A stretch of DNA of 64,000 nt from an uncultured Paracoccaceae bacterium (GTDB lineage: Bacteria; Pseudomonadota; Alphaproteobacteria; Rhodobacterales; Rhodobacteraceae). This document shows positions 26,800-34,639 of this stretch, one piece after another (the first letter of the stretch is position 1; every line of letters begins with the position of its first letter). The position numbers were made by a program, and so were the translations under genes. Below the pieces are notes generated by a model. The model saw only the letters and a program-made list of their open reading frames with translations, was not told the DNA's origin and did no database searches. The DNA is taken from the NCBI GenBank assembly GCA_937872465.1, contig CALMSR010000073.1:1-64000 (forward strand), read 5' to 3'.

Positions 26800-27225
26800 G
26801 TTGCACGGAAGCGGCTGAAAAGAGCGGAATCCTCTGGGTTGAGGATTGAGATGCATGTGTGGACGCCCCCTCTGGCAATGGCTTTCTGTCTTCCGCGCGG
26901 ATCGGTTGCTTTCATGTGTCCGGCCTTTTTATGCGGCGCTGTCTTGGCCGCTGGCCCTGATGGAAATCCGCCGGCGAGTTCCCTGATCGAACTGGCGCGC
27001 CCGAGTGGCGCGGTGAATCAGACGCGCTCCTCTCGCCGTTGGCTCGATCGTTGCGCATCAAGAACTGCCTTTGCCATTCCGTGGGCCCGGTCGCGACCTC
27101 AGGCGGCGAGGGCGGGTCGGTAGGTGTCGCCTCGCGCCGCGGTCACCCTGTCTGGAGATGCCGCCGGTTGACTGCTGCTGTGGCGTCAGCCCGAGCCAGG
27201 CGGCGAACTGCCGGCCGGACCGGAA
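26800..27225 (-). mobile_element. IS110-family relic
   Basis: On the minus strand, 27216-27145 encodes GRQFAAWLGLTPQQQSTGG and ISRQGD, a hallmark of IS110-family transposases near the C-terminal catalytic serine region. A shifted frame then gives RGDTYRPALAA followed by a stop at 27099, the usual IS110 C-terminus. The segment between the two motifs (normally about 70 residues) is deleted, as is the N-terminal DEDD domain. Sequence to about 26800 resembles the non-coding tail of such elements. It marks the right edge of the betaine region. Confidence 0.6.
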
Positions 27226-27229
27226 CCGC

Positions 27230-27513
27230 TCAGCGGCTCATCCTGACGGCTCGCAGCGGATCCTCGCGAGGATCGGCCCCCGGGAGCGCCGGCGCGGGCG
27301 AGGCGGCACCCTCCGCCGGCGGCAGCCAGTCGGCGGCGAACCACCCTTCCCCGGCACGGCGTATCTCGCCACGGTCGGACAAGGCCGCAAGCGCCGCGAG
27401 CAGGAGGCCGCGTCGCTGTGCAGGCCGCTGCTGCGCAGGCGCCAGAGGAGCTGGTCGTCCGTGCTCCCTCTCGGGAACAGCTCCATGAGCTCGGAGATCG
27501 CGCGTTCGAGCAA
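27230..27513 (-). pseudogene. Frameshifted fragment with a winged-helix-like C-terminus
   Basis: From TTG 27513 one frame reads LERAISELMELFPRGSTDDQ, then LLWRLRSSGLHSDAA (to about 27405). It then loses character, while the neighbouring frame takes over as LLLAALAALSDRGEIRRAGE and GWFAADWLPP, to a stop at 27230. Together they look like a short winged-helix region interrupted by a 1-2 base indel. No longer upstream partner was identified. The family is not recognised. Confidence 0.35.
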
Positions 27514-27954
27514 GGGTCAGCGCCCGGCGGCGCGCAAGCGCCGAGCGCCCTACGATCCGCCCCCGCCGCTGCCCGCCAGAGCCGTGCCGAGAATAGACAA
27601 GCGCCCGCCCCGTCACGCCAAAGGCGCGCCTCCGGCACGACGCGGGCGCTTCGCTTCCGCCCGGGCCGGGCGCTGCCCTCGTCTTGTGGCGGGACGGTCG
27701 TCCGGGGAACGATGGGCTCCAAATGCGATCACCCTGGGCCGAAGGCCCGCAAGGGCACCAGCGCTCGCAAGCTTCTTGCGCGAAGGCGGCGTTGATGTTC
27801 TGTTCAAGAGCGCCCGGGACGGGCATCACTGGCACAACTGGCGCGACCCGTTGCGCGACGGGCTCGTGCGGGTGCTGCGGTCCGGAAGCAAGGACGAAGA
27901 CGGCTGACGGAGCGCGCCCCCGGCCCGCTCCCGCCGCAAGGGGGAACGGGGAGA
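27514..27954. other. Intergenic region upstream of the ATP-grasp operon
   Basis: 441 bp with no convincing gene on either strand; translated frames are Arg/Pro-rich noise. It contains one copy of a dispersed repeat (27668-27738). The last 15 bp hold a strong ribosome site (GGGGAACGGGGAG) for the next gene. The promoter of the ATP-grasp operon should lie here, but no clear -35/-10 pair was identified. Confidence 0.4.
27668..27738 (+). repeat. Dispersed repeat family 2, copy 1
   Basis: About 71 bp beginning GGGCGCTGCCCTCGTC. It matches the minus strand of 44648-44718 with the first 16 bases identical and roughly three quarters of the rest identical without gaps. Both copies are intergenic. Origin unknown. 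Confidence 0.6.
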
Positions 27955-29211
27955 ATGGCACAACGCATTGTCAACATCGGCCTGTCGCTCGGCGCCGACA
28001 TCTGCTGGCCGATCGCCTATGAGAGCCTCTTCGAGGCGCTCGATCTCGACATCCGCCTCGGGGGCGACCGGCTGAACTTCCATTGCGAGCGGGTGACGAT
28101 CGAGCCCTTCGACCTGCGCCAGCCGGTCAAGTACGACGTGGTGATCGACCGGCTGACGCATTGGTATTCGATCAGCCGGGAATGGATCAAGAAGGCGATC
28201 CTCCTGAACGACCTCTATGTCTACAACAACCCCTGGTCGATCCAGGCCAACGAGAAGCACACCTCCTACGCGGCGATGATGCGGCTGGGGCTGCCGGTGC
28301 CCGATACCTGGATGCTGCCGGCCAAGGCCTACGCGCACGCCGACGACCTCGAGCCCACCCTGCGGCAATACGCCAAGATGTTCTCGCTGAAGGAGATTGG
28401 CGAGAAGATGGGCTATCCCTTCTTCATGAAGCCCTATCACGGCGGCGGCTGGCGCGGCGTGACGCGGATCAACGACCTCGCCGATTTCCAGCGCGCCTAT
28501 GACGCCAGCGGCACCGACCTGATGAACATCCAGAAGGCGGTGGTCCCCTACGACTGGTTCGTGCGCTGCGTCGGGCTCGGGCCGCAGCTGCGCAAGGTCA
28601 ATTACGACCCCTCCGCGCCGCTGCACGACCGCTACACCATGGACATCGACTTCCTGTCGCCGGAGGACGCGAGCCTGCTGGAAGACACCACGCTGACGAT
28701 CAACGCCTTCTTCGGCTGGGACTTCAATTCCTGCGAGGCGCTGGCCAAGGGCGGCACCTGGTATCCGATCGACTTCGCCAATGCCTGCCCCGACAGCCAG
28801 GTGACCTCGCTGCACTACCATTTCCCCTGGCTGATCAAGGCCAACCTGCGCTGGTCGATCTTCGCCGCCGCCACCGAGCGGCCGATGCGCCGGAACCTCG
28901 ACTGGGAACCCTTCTACAAGGTCGCCGACCGCGACCTGCCGCCCCGCGAGCGCCTCAGCGAATACGCCAAGATCGCCCACGAGCGCTTCGAGACCGAGAA
29001 GTTCCGCGACTTCTGCCGCAGCCATCTCGGCCATCTCGACGAGCTCGCCTACGAGTTCTTCGGCAGCGACAAGCTGCGGGACGCGATCCGCCAGAAGGTG
29101 ACCGCGCTCTTCCCCGCCCACGAGATCGACGAGTTCACCGAGCTATTCTGGTCCCGCGTTCAGCTCTGGCGCGAGCAGGAGGGGGCGCGCGGCGATGAAA
29201 ACGGCTTCTAG
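27955..29211 (+). CDS. ATP-grasp-like protein of unknown function
   Basis: A 418-aa cytoplasmic protein with an ATP-grasp-like layout: KHTSYAAMMRLGLPVPDTWM at the pre-ATP region, YPFFMKPYHGGGWRGVTRI as the lysine plus glycine-rich loop, and FNSCEALAKGG then YPIDFANACPD as the likely metal-binding acidic/Asn set. Such enzymes join a carboxylate to an amine or thiol through an acyl-phosphate. It is unusual in its long N-terminal region and weak match to named subfamilies, so activity is inferred. It is followed by an esterase (17-bp overlap) and a second ATP-grasp enzyme. Confidence 0.65.
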   Translation: MAQRIVNIGLSLGADICWPIAYESLFEALDLDIRLGGDRLNFHCERVTIEPFDLRQPVKYDVVIDRLTHWYSISREWIKKAILLNDLYVYNNPWSIQANEKHTSYAAMMRLGLPVPDTWMLPAKAYAHADDLEPTLRQYAKMFSLKEIGEKMGYPFFMKPYHGGGWRGVTRINDLADFQRAYDASGTDLMNIQKAVVPYDWFVRCVGLGPQLRKVNYDPSAPLHDRYTMDIDFLSPEDASLLEDTTLTINAFFGWDFNSCEALAKGGTWYPIDFANACPDSQVTSLHYHFPWLIKANLRWSIFAAATERPMRRNLDWEPFYKVADRDLPPRERLSEYAKIAHERFETEKFRDFCRSHLGHLDELAYEFFGSDKLRDAIRQKVTALFPAHEIDEFTELFWSRVQLWREQEGARGDENGF

Positions 29212-29926
29212 GTGGTTCTCGCCCCGCATCGAGCAGGAGATCTCGCTGGTGCGCTGGGGCCATTGGGGCCAGCCGGTGCTGCTCTTCCCCACCGCCGGCG
29301 GCGACGCCGAGGAGGTCGAGCGCATGCATCTGATCGGCGCGCTGGGGCCGCTGATCGAGGCCGGCCGCATCAAGGTCTATTCCTGCGACAGCCTCGCGGG
29401 TCGCGCGCTCGCCTCCAAGACCGGCTCGCCGGAATACCGCTGCAAGCTGCTCAACCGCTTCGAGGAATGCGTCGCCGAGGAGATCGTGCCGGCGATCCGC
29501 ACCGATTGCTCTGACGGCGGCATCGAGATCGTCGCCGCGGGCGCCTCGATCGGCGCCTTCAAGGCGCTGGCGGTCGCCTGCCGCTACCCTTGGGCCTTCC
29601 GCGCCGCCATCGGCATGAGCGGCACCTACGACCTCGAGAGCCTGCTCGGCTTCCGCGGCACCGAGGATTACTATTTCTCCGCCCCCATCGCCTTCCTGCC
29701 CAACCTCGGCCCGGGGCCGATGCTCGACGCCCTGCGCCGGCGCTTCGTGATCCTCGCCTACGGCCAGGGACGCTGGGAGAACCCCGAGGAGAGCTGGCGG
29801 CTCGCCAATGTGCTCGGCGCCAAGGGCATCCCCAACCGCGTCGACCCCTGGGGGCCGGAATACGACCACGACTGGCCGAGCTGGCGCGCGATGCTGCCGG
29901 TCTATCTCGACGAGATCGTCGCATGA
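29195..29926 (+). CDS. Esterase-like alpha/beta hydrolase
   Basis: A 243-aa alpha/beta-hydrolase of the esterase-D-like type. The nucleophile elbow is AAGASIGAFKAL (G-A-S-I-G), an oxyanion strand is PVLLFPTAGGDAEE, and the C-terminal acid/histidine region includes GPEYDHDWPSWR, with His as likely base. No signal peptide, so it acts in the cytoplasm. The start overlaps the preceding gene by 17 bp and the next gene follows after 10 bp. In such a setting it may trim, release or transfer the product of the two ATP-grasp enzymes; that is inference. Confidence 0.75.
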   Translation: MKTASRWFSPRIEQEISLVRWGHWGQPVLLFPTAGGDAEEVERMHLIGALGPLIEAGRIKVYSCDSLAGRALASKTGSPEYRCKLLNRFEECVAEEIVPAIRTDCSDGGIEIVAAGASIGAFKALAVACRYPWAFRAAIGMSGTYDLESLLGFRGTEDYYFSAPIAFLPNLGPGPMLDALRRRFVILAYGQGRWENPEESWRLANVLGAKGIPNRVDPWGPEYDHDWPSWRAMLPVYLDEIVA

Positions 29927-29936
29927 GGGACCGCCG

Positions 29937-31157
29937 ATGAACGTCATCTTTCTCGAACCGGGCTTTCCCGCCAACCAGCGGCTCTTCGTCCGCGCCCTCG
30001 CCTCGGTCGGGGCCAATGTCATCGGCGTCGGCGACCGGCCCTACGACTGGCTCGACGACGAGCTGAAGTCCTGGCTGGGCGGCTACCAGCAGATCGCCAA
30101 CGTCACCGACGAGGGCGCGCTGGAATGGGCGGTGCGCGAGGTCCAGAGCCGGGTCTGGGTCGACCGGCTCGAGGCCGTGGTCGAGGCCCATGTCATGGCC
30201 GCGGCGCATGTGCGCGAGATCTGCACCATCCCCGGCATCTCGGCGCGCACCGCCTATCTCTGCCGCGACAAGGTGGCGATGAAGGAGGTGCTGCGCAAGG
30301 CGGGCGTGCCGACCGCGGCCTCCGCGGGCGTGGCGAGCCCGGCGGAGGCGCGGGACTTCGCGCGCGCCGTGGGCTTTCCGATCATCCTCAAGCCGCGCGA
30401 CGCCGCCGGTGCCTCGGGCACCTATCTCGCCCGCGACGCGGGCGAGCTCGACCGGGTGGCGCGGGCGAGCGGGCTCGCCGATGGCGCGCCGGCCGCGATC
30501 GAGGAATTCATCGAGGGCCACGAGGGCTTCTACGACACGCTCGCCATCGACGGCGCGGTCGGCCACGACTTCATCAGCCATTATTATCCCAACGTGCTCG
30601 ACGGCATGCGCACGCGCTGGATCTCGCCGCAGATCGTCGCCACCAACCGGATGGATTCGTCCGGCTACGACGAGGTCAAGGAGATGGGCCGCCGGGTGAT
30701 CGGGGCGCTCGGCATCGGCACCGCGGCGACCCATATGGAATGGTTCTTCGGGCCCAGGGGCCTGAAGTTCTCCGAGATCGGCTGCCGCCCGCCCGGCGTC
30801 GGGCAATGGGACAGCTATTGCGCGGGCAACGATTTCGACCTCTACCGCGAATGGGCCATGGCCGTCTGCCACGGCCGGACCGACCGCCGGCCGTCCCGGC
30901 GCTACGCCTGCGGCATCATCGCGCTCAGGCCCGACCGCGACGGCCGCATCCTCGGCTACGAGGGCGCCGAGGAGATCTGGCGCCGCTACGGCGATCTGGT
31001 GGTCGGCCACCACTTCCCCGCCGCCGGCACGCCGACCCAGCCGGTCGAGGCCGGCTTCATGGCCAATGCCTGGATGCGGGTGCGCCACCCCGATTACGAC
31101 GAGCTGCGCCGCATCCTCGACGAGATCGGCGCCACGATCCAGGTGCGCGCGGGATAG
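29937..31157 (+). CDS. ATP-grasp carboxylate-amine ligase-like protein
   Basis: A 406-aa protein resembling carbamoyl-phosphate-synthase/PurK-type ATP-grasp ligases. An N-terminal Rossmann-like part (NVIFLEPGFPANQRLFVRAL; VIGVGDRPYDW) precedes the pre-ATP helix DKVAMKEVLRKAGVPTAA, the lysine strand FPIILKPRDAAGASGTYLAR, the AAIEEFIEGHEGFYDTLAID segment, and the metal site THMEWFFGPRGLKFSEIGCR. The ATG at 29937 follows a short ribosome site 10 bp after the esterase. The substrate is unknown. The three-gene set probably makes a small amide or peptide-like metabolite. Confidence 0.75.
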   Translation: MNVIFLEPGFPANQRLFVRALASVGANVIGVGDRPYDWLDDELKSWLGGYQQIANVTDEGALEWAVREVQSRVWVDRLEAVVEAHVMAAAHVREICTIPGISARTAYLCRDKVAMKEVLRKAGVPTAASAGVASPAEARDFARAVGFPIILKPRDAAGASGTYLARDAGELDRVARASGLADGAPAAIEEFIEGHEGFYDTLAIDGAVGHDFISHYYPNVLDGMRTRWISPQIVATNRMDSSGYDEVKEMGRRVIGALGIGTAATHMEWFFGPRGLKFSEIGCRPPGVGQWDSYCAGNDFDLYREWAMAVCHGRTDRRPSRRYACGIIALRPDRDGRILGYEGAEEIWRRYGDLVVGHHFPAAGTPTQPVEAGFMANAWMRVRHPDYDELRRILDEIGATIQVRAG

Positions 31158-31176
31158 CGCGCACCAGCACCGGACC

Positions 31177-31297
31177 CTCGCGGATCCGGCAAGGACAAAT
31201 CCGTGCGCCCGCCGGCAGGCGCGCGCGGATTACCCACCGCTGGTGCAACCCGACCCGCCTCGGTCTCCGCGCGCGCGCTCCAACCGACGAACTGGCG
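31177..31297 (+). repeat. Dispersed repeat family 1, copy 1
   Basis: Shares blocks in the same order with 40975-41134: ACAAATCCG, CAGGCGCGCGCGGAT, GGTGCAAC and CCGACGAAC. This copy is shorter between the two arms of the internal inverted repeat and its left arm is imperfect. Confidence 0.6.
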
Positions 31298-31409
31298 CGA
31301 GGCGATGCCGCGCCATGGCCGGTTCGCAATGCCCCACCCGCTCGTCTGGATGCCTTCTGCCAGCGGCCCTCGCTGTCGACTCCGGTTTCTCCCGCGGCCC
31401 AGGTGTCCC

Positions 31410-31463
31410 CGGCCCGATCGACCCGTGGCGATCGGGCCGCGCCGGCCCTGCCGGGGGCCGGCG
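31410..31463. terminator. Two adjacent strong hairpins
   Basis: CGGCCCGATCG / CGATCGGGCCG (11-bp perfect stem, 8-base loop, 31410-31439), followed directly by CGCCGGCCC / GGGCCGGCG (9-bp stem, 31440-31463). No U-run on either strand. They lie about 250 bp past the ATP-grasp operon and could act as a bidirectional end of transcription. Confidence 0.4.
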
Positions 31464-31828
31464 CGCAAACGCGCCGTCCAGGGCCGCCCCGTCCCGATCC
31501 TCGACCGCCGGTGACGCTGCACCCCCCTCGCCCTGCGGCTTGCGCCTCCGGGCGACCGGACCGGGCAAGGCGCCACCGGCGCCTCGCCTTCTCGGTCCGG
31601 GGGCATGCGGTGCGGGCCGCGCGGGGCGCCGCCTTTTCCCTGTCCCGAAGGTCAGCTTCAGGATCGGTCAATCGGAAGGGCCGCTGGTATTCTCCCTCGC
31701 CGCTCACGCATCCCCCGGACAGGACCACCGACACGGCCGGACCGCCCACAAATGGGGTTAACGGCGCATGAACGTCCGGATAACGCTACAATATCAGCAG
31801 GTTGCCGCCTGTCCCCATGGGGACGGGC

Positions 31829-32344
31829 CTAGGACGCCGCCAGACGGCCCTCGAGCGAGGCCAGAATCCCCGCCAGGACCGCCTCCGGATCCCCCGAGAT
31901 ATCGGCCACCACCGCCGCCTCGTCCGGCCCCAGCCGTTCCAGCGCGGCGAACTGGCTGTCGAGCAGGCTCGTGGGCATGAAATGCCCGCGCCGCGCCGCC
32001 ATGCGGCCCGCGATCAGCTCCCGGCTGCCGTCGAGATGCACGAAGAGCACCGGCTCGCCGGCGGCCGCCCGGATGCGGTCGCGATAGGCCCGCCTCAGCG
32101 CCGAGCAGGCCCCCACCACGCGCCCCCCGCGCGCGGCGATCACCGCGCCAAAGCGCTCCAGCCAGGGCCAGCGATCCGCATCGGTCAAGGGCTCCCCCCG
32201 GCTCATCTTCGCGATGTTCTCCGGCGGATGCAGCGCGTCGCCATCGACGAAGCTGCCGCCGAGCGCCTCGGCCAGCGCCGCCGCCACGGTGCTCTTGCCG
32301 CAGCCGGCGACCCCCATCACCACCAGCAGCCGAACCGCCGTCAC
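31829..32344 (-). CDS. gntK: Gluconokinase (thermoresistant, GntK type)
   Basis: A 171-aa P-loop kinase phosphorylating gluconate to 6-phosphogluconate. Walker A is VMGVAGCGKSTVAAALAEAL; the family pattern DGDALHPPENIAKMSRGEPL is textbook, as are the later GACSALRRAYRDRIR and RGHFMPTSLLDSQF. Cytoplasmic, full length. It stands alone here, without gluconate permease or edd/eda. Confidence 0.95.
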   Translation of the reverse strand: MTAVRLLVVMGVAGCGKSTVAAALAEALGGSFVDGDALHPPENIAKMSRGEPLTDADRWPWLERFGAVIAARGGRVVGACSALRRAYRDRIRAAAGEPVLFVHLDGSRELIAGRMAARRGHFMPTSLLDSQFAALERLGPDEAAVVADISGDPEAVLAGILASLEGRLAAS

Positions 32345-32492
32345 GACCCCGCCTCCCCGGCCCGGCGGGTCCCATTCGAAGCTCCTGTCATCCCGCTGTT
32401 CCCACGACTTTGCGCCTCACCCCGGCTATCGCGCGCCTCGCGCCCCGCGTCAATGCGCGGGCCGCCCGCCCCGTCCCGCCGCTGCCCGGGCC

Positions 32493-34199
32493 TCAGGCCG
32501 CGCCGCCGGCCGCCAGTGTCTCGGCCCGCGCCAGCTCTCCCGGCGCGGCGGCCGGCAGGGGGAGTTCGACCCAGAAGAGCGAGCCCCTGCCCGGCGCGCT
32601 CTCGACCCCGATCCGCCCGCCCATGCGCCGGGTCATCTCGGCGCAGATCGCCAGCCCCAGCCCGGTGCCGCCGTGGCGCCGCGTCATCGACCCGTCGGCC
32701 TGCTCGAAGGGCAGGAAGATGCGCTCCTTCTGCCCCTCCGCGATGCCGACGCCGGTATCGCGCACCTCGATGCGCAGCCACGCGCCGCCCAGCCCCCGGA
32801 CCCGCACCCGGACCGATCCCGCATCGGTGAACTTCGCCGCATTGCCGACCAGGTTGGTGAGGATCTGGCGCAGGCCCTGCCGATAGCCGCGGCGGATCGC
32901 CGCCAGGTCGCGATCTACGGTCGCCCCGATCTCGATGCCCTCGGAATGCGGCGAGAACCGCGCCTCGACCACCACCTCCTCGACCAGATCCCGCAGGTCG
33001 AAGGCGGTGACCTCGTCGACCGCCTCGGAATGCTCCAGCTTGGAGAAATCGAGGATGCGGTTGATGACCTCGAGCAGGTGAAAGCCGGACGTGCGGATCA
33101 TCGCCACATTGCGCCGCGTGCGCTCGTCGAGATCGCCCGCCAGGACCACGCTCGCCATGCCGATCACGCCGTTGAGCGGTGTCCGGATCTCGTGGCTCAC
33201 CGTCGCCATGAAGCGCGTCTTGGCGGCATCCGCGGCGAGCGCACGCTCCGTCATGGCGCTCAGCTTCTCGGTGCGCTCGGCCACCCGCGCCTCCAGCTCG
33301 CGCTTGTGCCCCTCGACCTCCGCCAGCGCCAGCAACCGATCGAGATTGACCGCATGGACGAGCTGGCAGACCAGCACGAGCAGGGTCAGATAGACGACGG
33401 TCGCGATGAAATCGGGATGGAGGACCGACGGCACCTCCCGGCGCACGATCACGAGCGCCGCCAGCGCCGCCAGATAGGACAGCACCCCGCCGTCGAGACT
33501 GCGCTGCTGCATCGCGACCCAGAGGCAGAAGGGCACGGCGAGAAGCAGGGTGACGCCGCTGCGGCTGACGATCTCGGGCGGCAGCTCCAGGAGCGCCCAG
33601 AGCAGCCCGAGAAGCACGAGCGCCAGCGCCGCGATCCCGACGGTCGGCCGCGGATCGGCCCGGATCTGGCGGAGTTCGTGGAAATTCCCCAGCACCGTGC
33701 AGAAGGTGAGGATGCCGAGCGGCTCGAACACCGCCGCCAGCATCGGCGCCAGCGGTGGCGGCGGCGGGACAGCGAGCGCGCCCGCGAGCTCGGCCAACGC
33801 AAATACGGCGACGATCGTCGCGGTGAAGGCCGCGACGCCGGCCACGAAGATCAGCCATTCGCGGGTCTTGGTCTCGACCCTGCGGCGACGGGCGAGCATG
33901 CGCATGGCCTGCGCCCCGACCAGCGCGGCGAGCCCGTGCCCGAGCGTGTCGGCGACCAGATCGCCCGGCGCGAGCCCCCAGATCGCCCCGGCCATGAGGA
34001 ACCCCGCCGTCGCCGCCAGCGCCCCCTTCCAGCGCAGCACCAGCGCCGCCGCCAGCGCCATGCCCGAGGCCGGCGTCGCCACCAGCAGCACCCCCTCGCC
34101 CAGGCCGAGCATCCGGCAGGCGAGCGCACCGCCGGCCACGGCGACCGCCACCAGAATCAGGGGGACGGGACGAAAGGCTGCAGGGGTCGCCGCGGTCAT
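32493..34199 (-). CDS. Membrane sensor histidine kinase (MASE1-like)
   Basis: A protein of 568 aa from the ATG at 34199 (GGAG four bases upstream); an ATG at 34229 is an alternative. The N-terminal half has about eight membrane segments and reads like a MASE1 sensor (PASGMALAAALVLRWKGALA; DTLGHGLAALVGAQAMRML). A coiled coil leads to HisKA (TVSHEIRTPLNGVIGM, phospho-acceptor His) and HATPase (LTNLVGNAAKFTDAG, RDTGVGIAEG, GGTGLGLAI). There is no receiver domain and no response regulator gene beside it, so its partner is elsewhere. Signal unknown. Confidence 0.88.
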   Translation of the reverse strand: MTAATPAAFRPVPLILVAVAVAGGALACRMLGLGEGVLLVATPASGMALAAALVLRWKGALAATAGFLMAGAIWGLAPGDLVADTLGHGLAALVGAQAMRMLARRRRVETKTREWLIFVAGVAAFTATIVAVFALAELAGALAVPPPPPLAPMLAAVFEPLGILTFCTVLGNFHELRQIRADPRPTVGIAALALVLLGLLWALLELPPEIVSRSGVTLLLAVPFCLWVAMQQRSLDGGVLSYLAALAALVIVRREVPSVLHPDFIATVVYLTLLVLVCQLVHAVNLDRLLALAEVEGHKRELEARVAERTEKLSAMTERALAADAAKTRFMATVSHEIRTPLNGVIGMASVVLAGDLDERTRRNVAMIRTSGFHLLEVINRILDFSKLEHSEAVDEVTAFDLRDLVEEVVVEARFSPHSEGIEIGATVDRDLAAIRRGYRQGLRQILTNLVGNAAKFTDAGSVRVRVRGLGGAWLRIEVRDTGVGIAEGQKERIFLPFEQADGSMTRRHGGTGLGLAICAEMTRRMGGRIGVESAPGRGSLFWVELPLPAAAPGELARAETLAAGGAA

Positions 34200-34639
34200 C
34201 TCGCTCCAGACGGACAGGTCACCCGGCATCTCCCGGACAAGCGCTCCGGTGCCCGGACCCCGCCGCCCCGGCACCTTCCGATCCTCCTGTTCCCGCCGGG
34301 ACGGCAGATCGCCTGATGGTTGTCCTGAGCCGCCGGAAAGGCGCTTGTCAAGGATTTCCGGATTGGGCGGCAATGATATGCCGATCCGGAAGCGCTCGCA
34401 AGGCGCGTAGTATCGGATCGCCCGCCAGAGTTCCGGCCATGAATCCGGGAAGAAGAACCGACGTCCATCCCGGCGCTGCGCACCGTTAACCGGACGGTCC
34501 GCGCGTGGAACCGCGGGCGGTCGATTAACTTCGCAGTGTCACAAAACTGTCAAGAACCCGAAAGGCGTGTTAGTTCCCAGCGCTCTAGCAGCGCAGTGCC
34601 TGTTTTCTTGTCCAATCCGGTATGAGGGGTGACCGGTCC
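34200..34639. other. Divergent promoter region, histidine kinase / membrane protein
   Basis: 440 bp with no supported gene. GC drops near 34480-34620, where AT-rich stretches and a Pho-box-like repeat (34536-34553) lie. Promoters for both flanking genes are expected here. Confidence 0.5.
34536..34553 (+). promoter_or_regulatory. Pho-box-like direct repeat
   Basis: GTGTCAC-AAAA-CTGTCAA: two 7-bp direct repeats, 4 bp apart (11-bp period), very close to the classical PhoB site CTGTCAT-N4-CTGTCAT, and on the coding strand of the gene that starts 86 bp downstream. A weak -10-like TGTTAG lies at 34568-34573. It suggests phosphate-starvation control of the 434-aa membrane protein. Confidence 0.5.

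Larger units (their letters stand above)
31158..31828. other. 671-bp intergenic region with repeats and hairpins
   Basis: Lies between the convergent ATP-grasp and gluconokinase genes. Frames on both strands are low-complexity and no gene is supported. It contains dispersed repeat family 1 copy 1 (31177-31297), two back-to-back hairpins (31410-31463), and a GTCCCCATGGGGAC palindrome near 31812-31825 just past the gluconokinase stop, which may serve as its terminator. Confidence 0.5.

Noticed and set aside
27071..27907. Long plus-strand open frame ending just before the ATP-grasp operon
   Set aside because: Composition is Arg/Pro/Ala low-complexity typical of non-coding GC-rich frames, and it runs antisense to the IS110 and winged-helix relics and through a dispersed repeat.
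31057..31761. Overlapping open frames on both strands in the 31.2-31.8 kb gap
   Set aside because: Several frames are open at once because of high GC; none shows a protein-like pattern or ribosome site, and the DNA holds repeats and hairpins.
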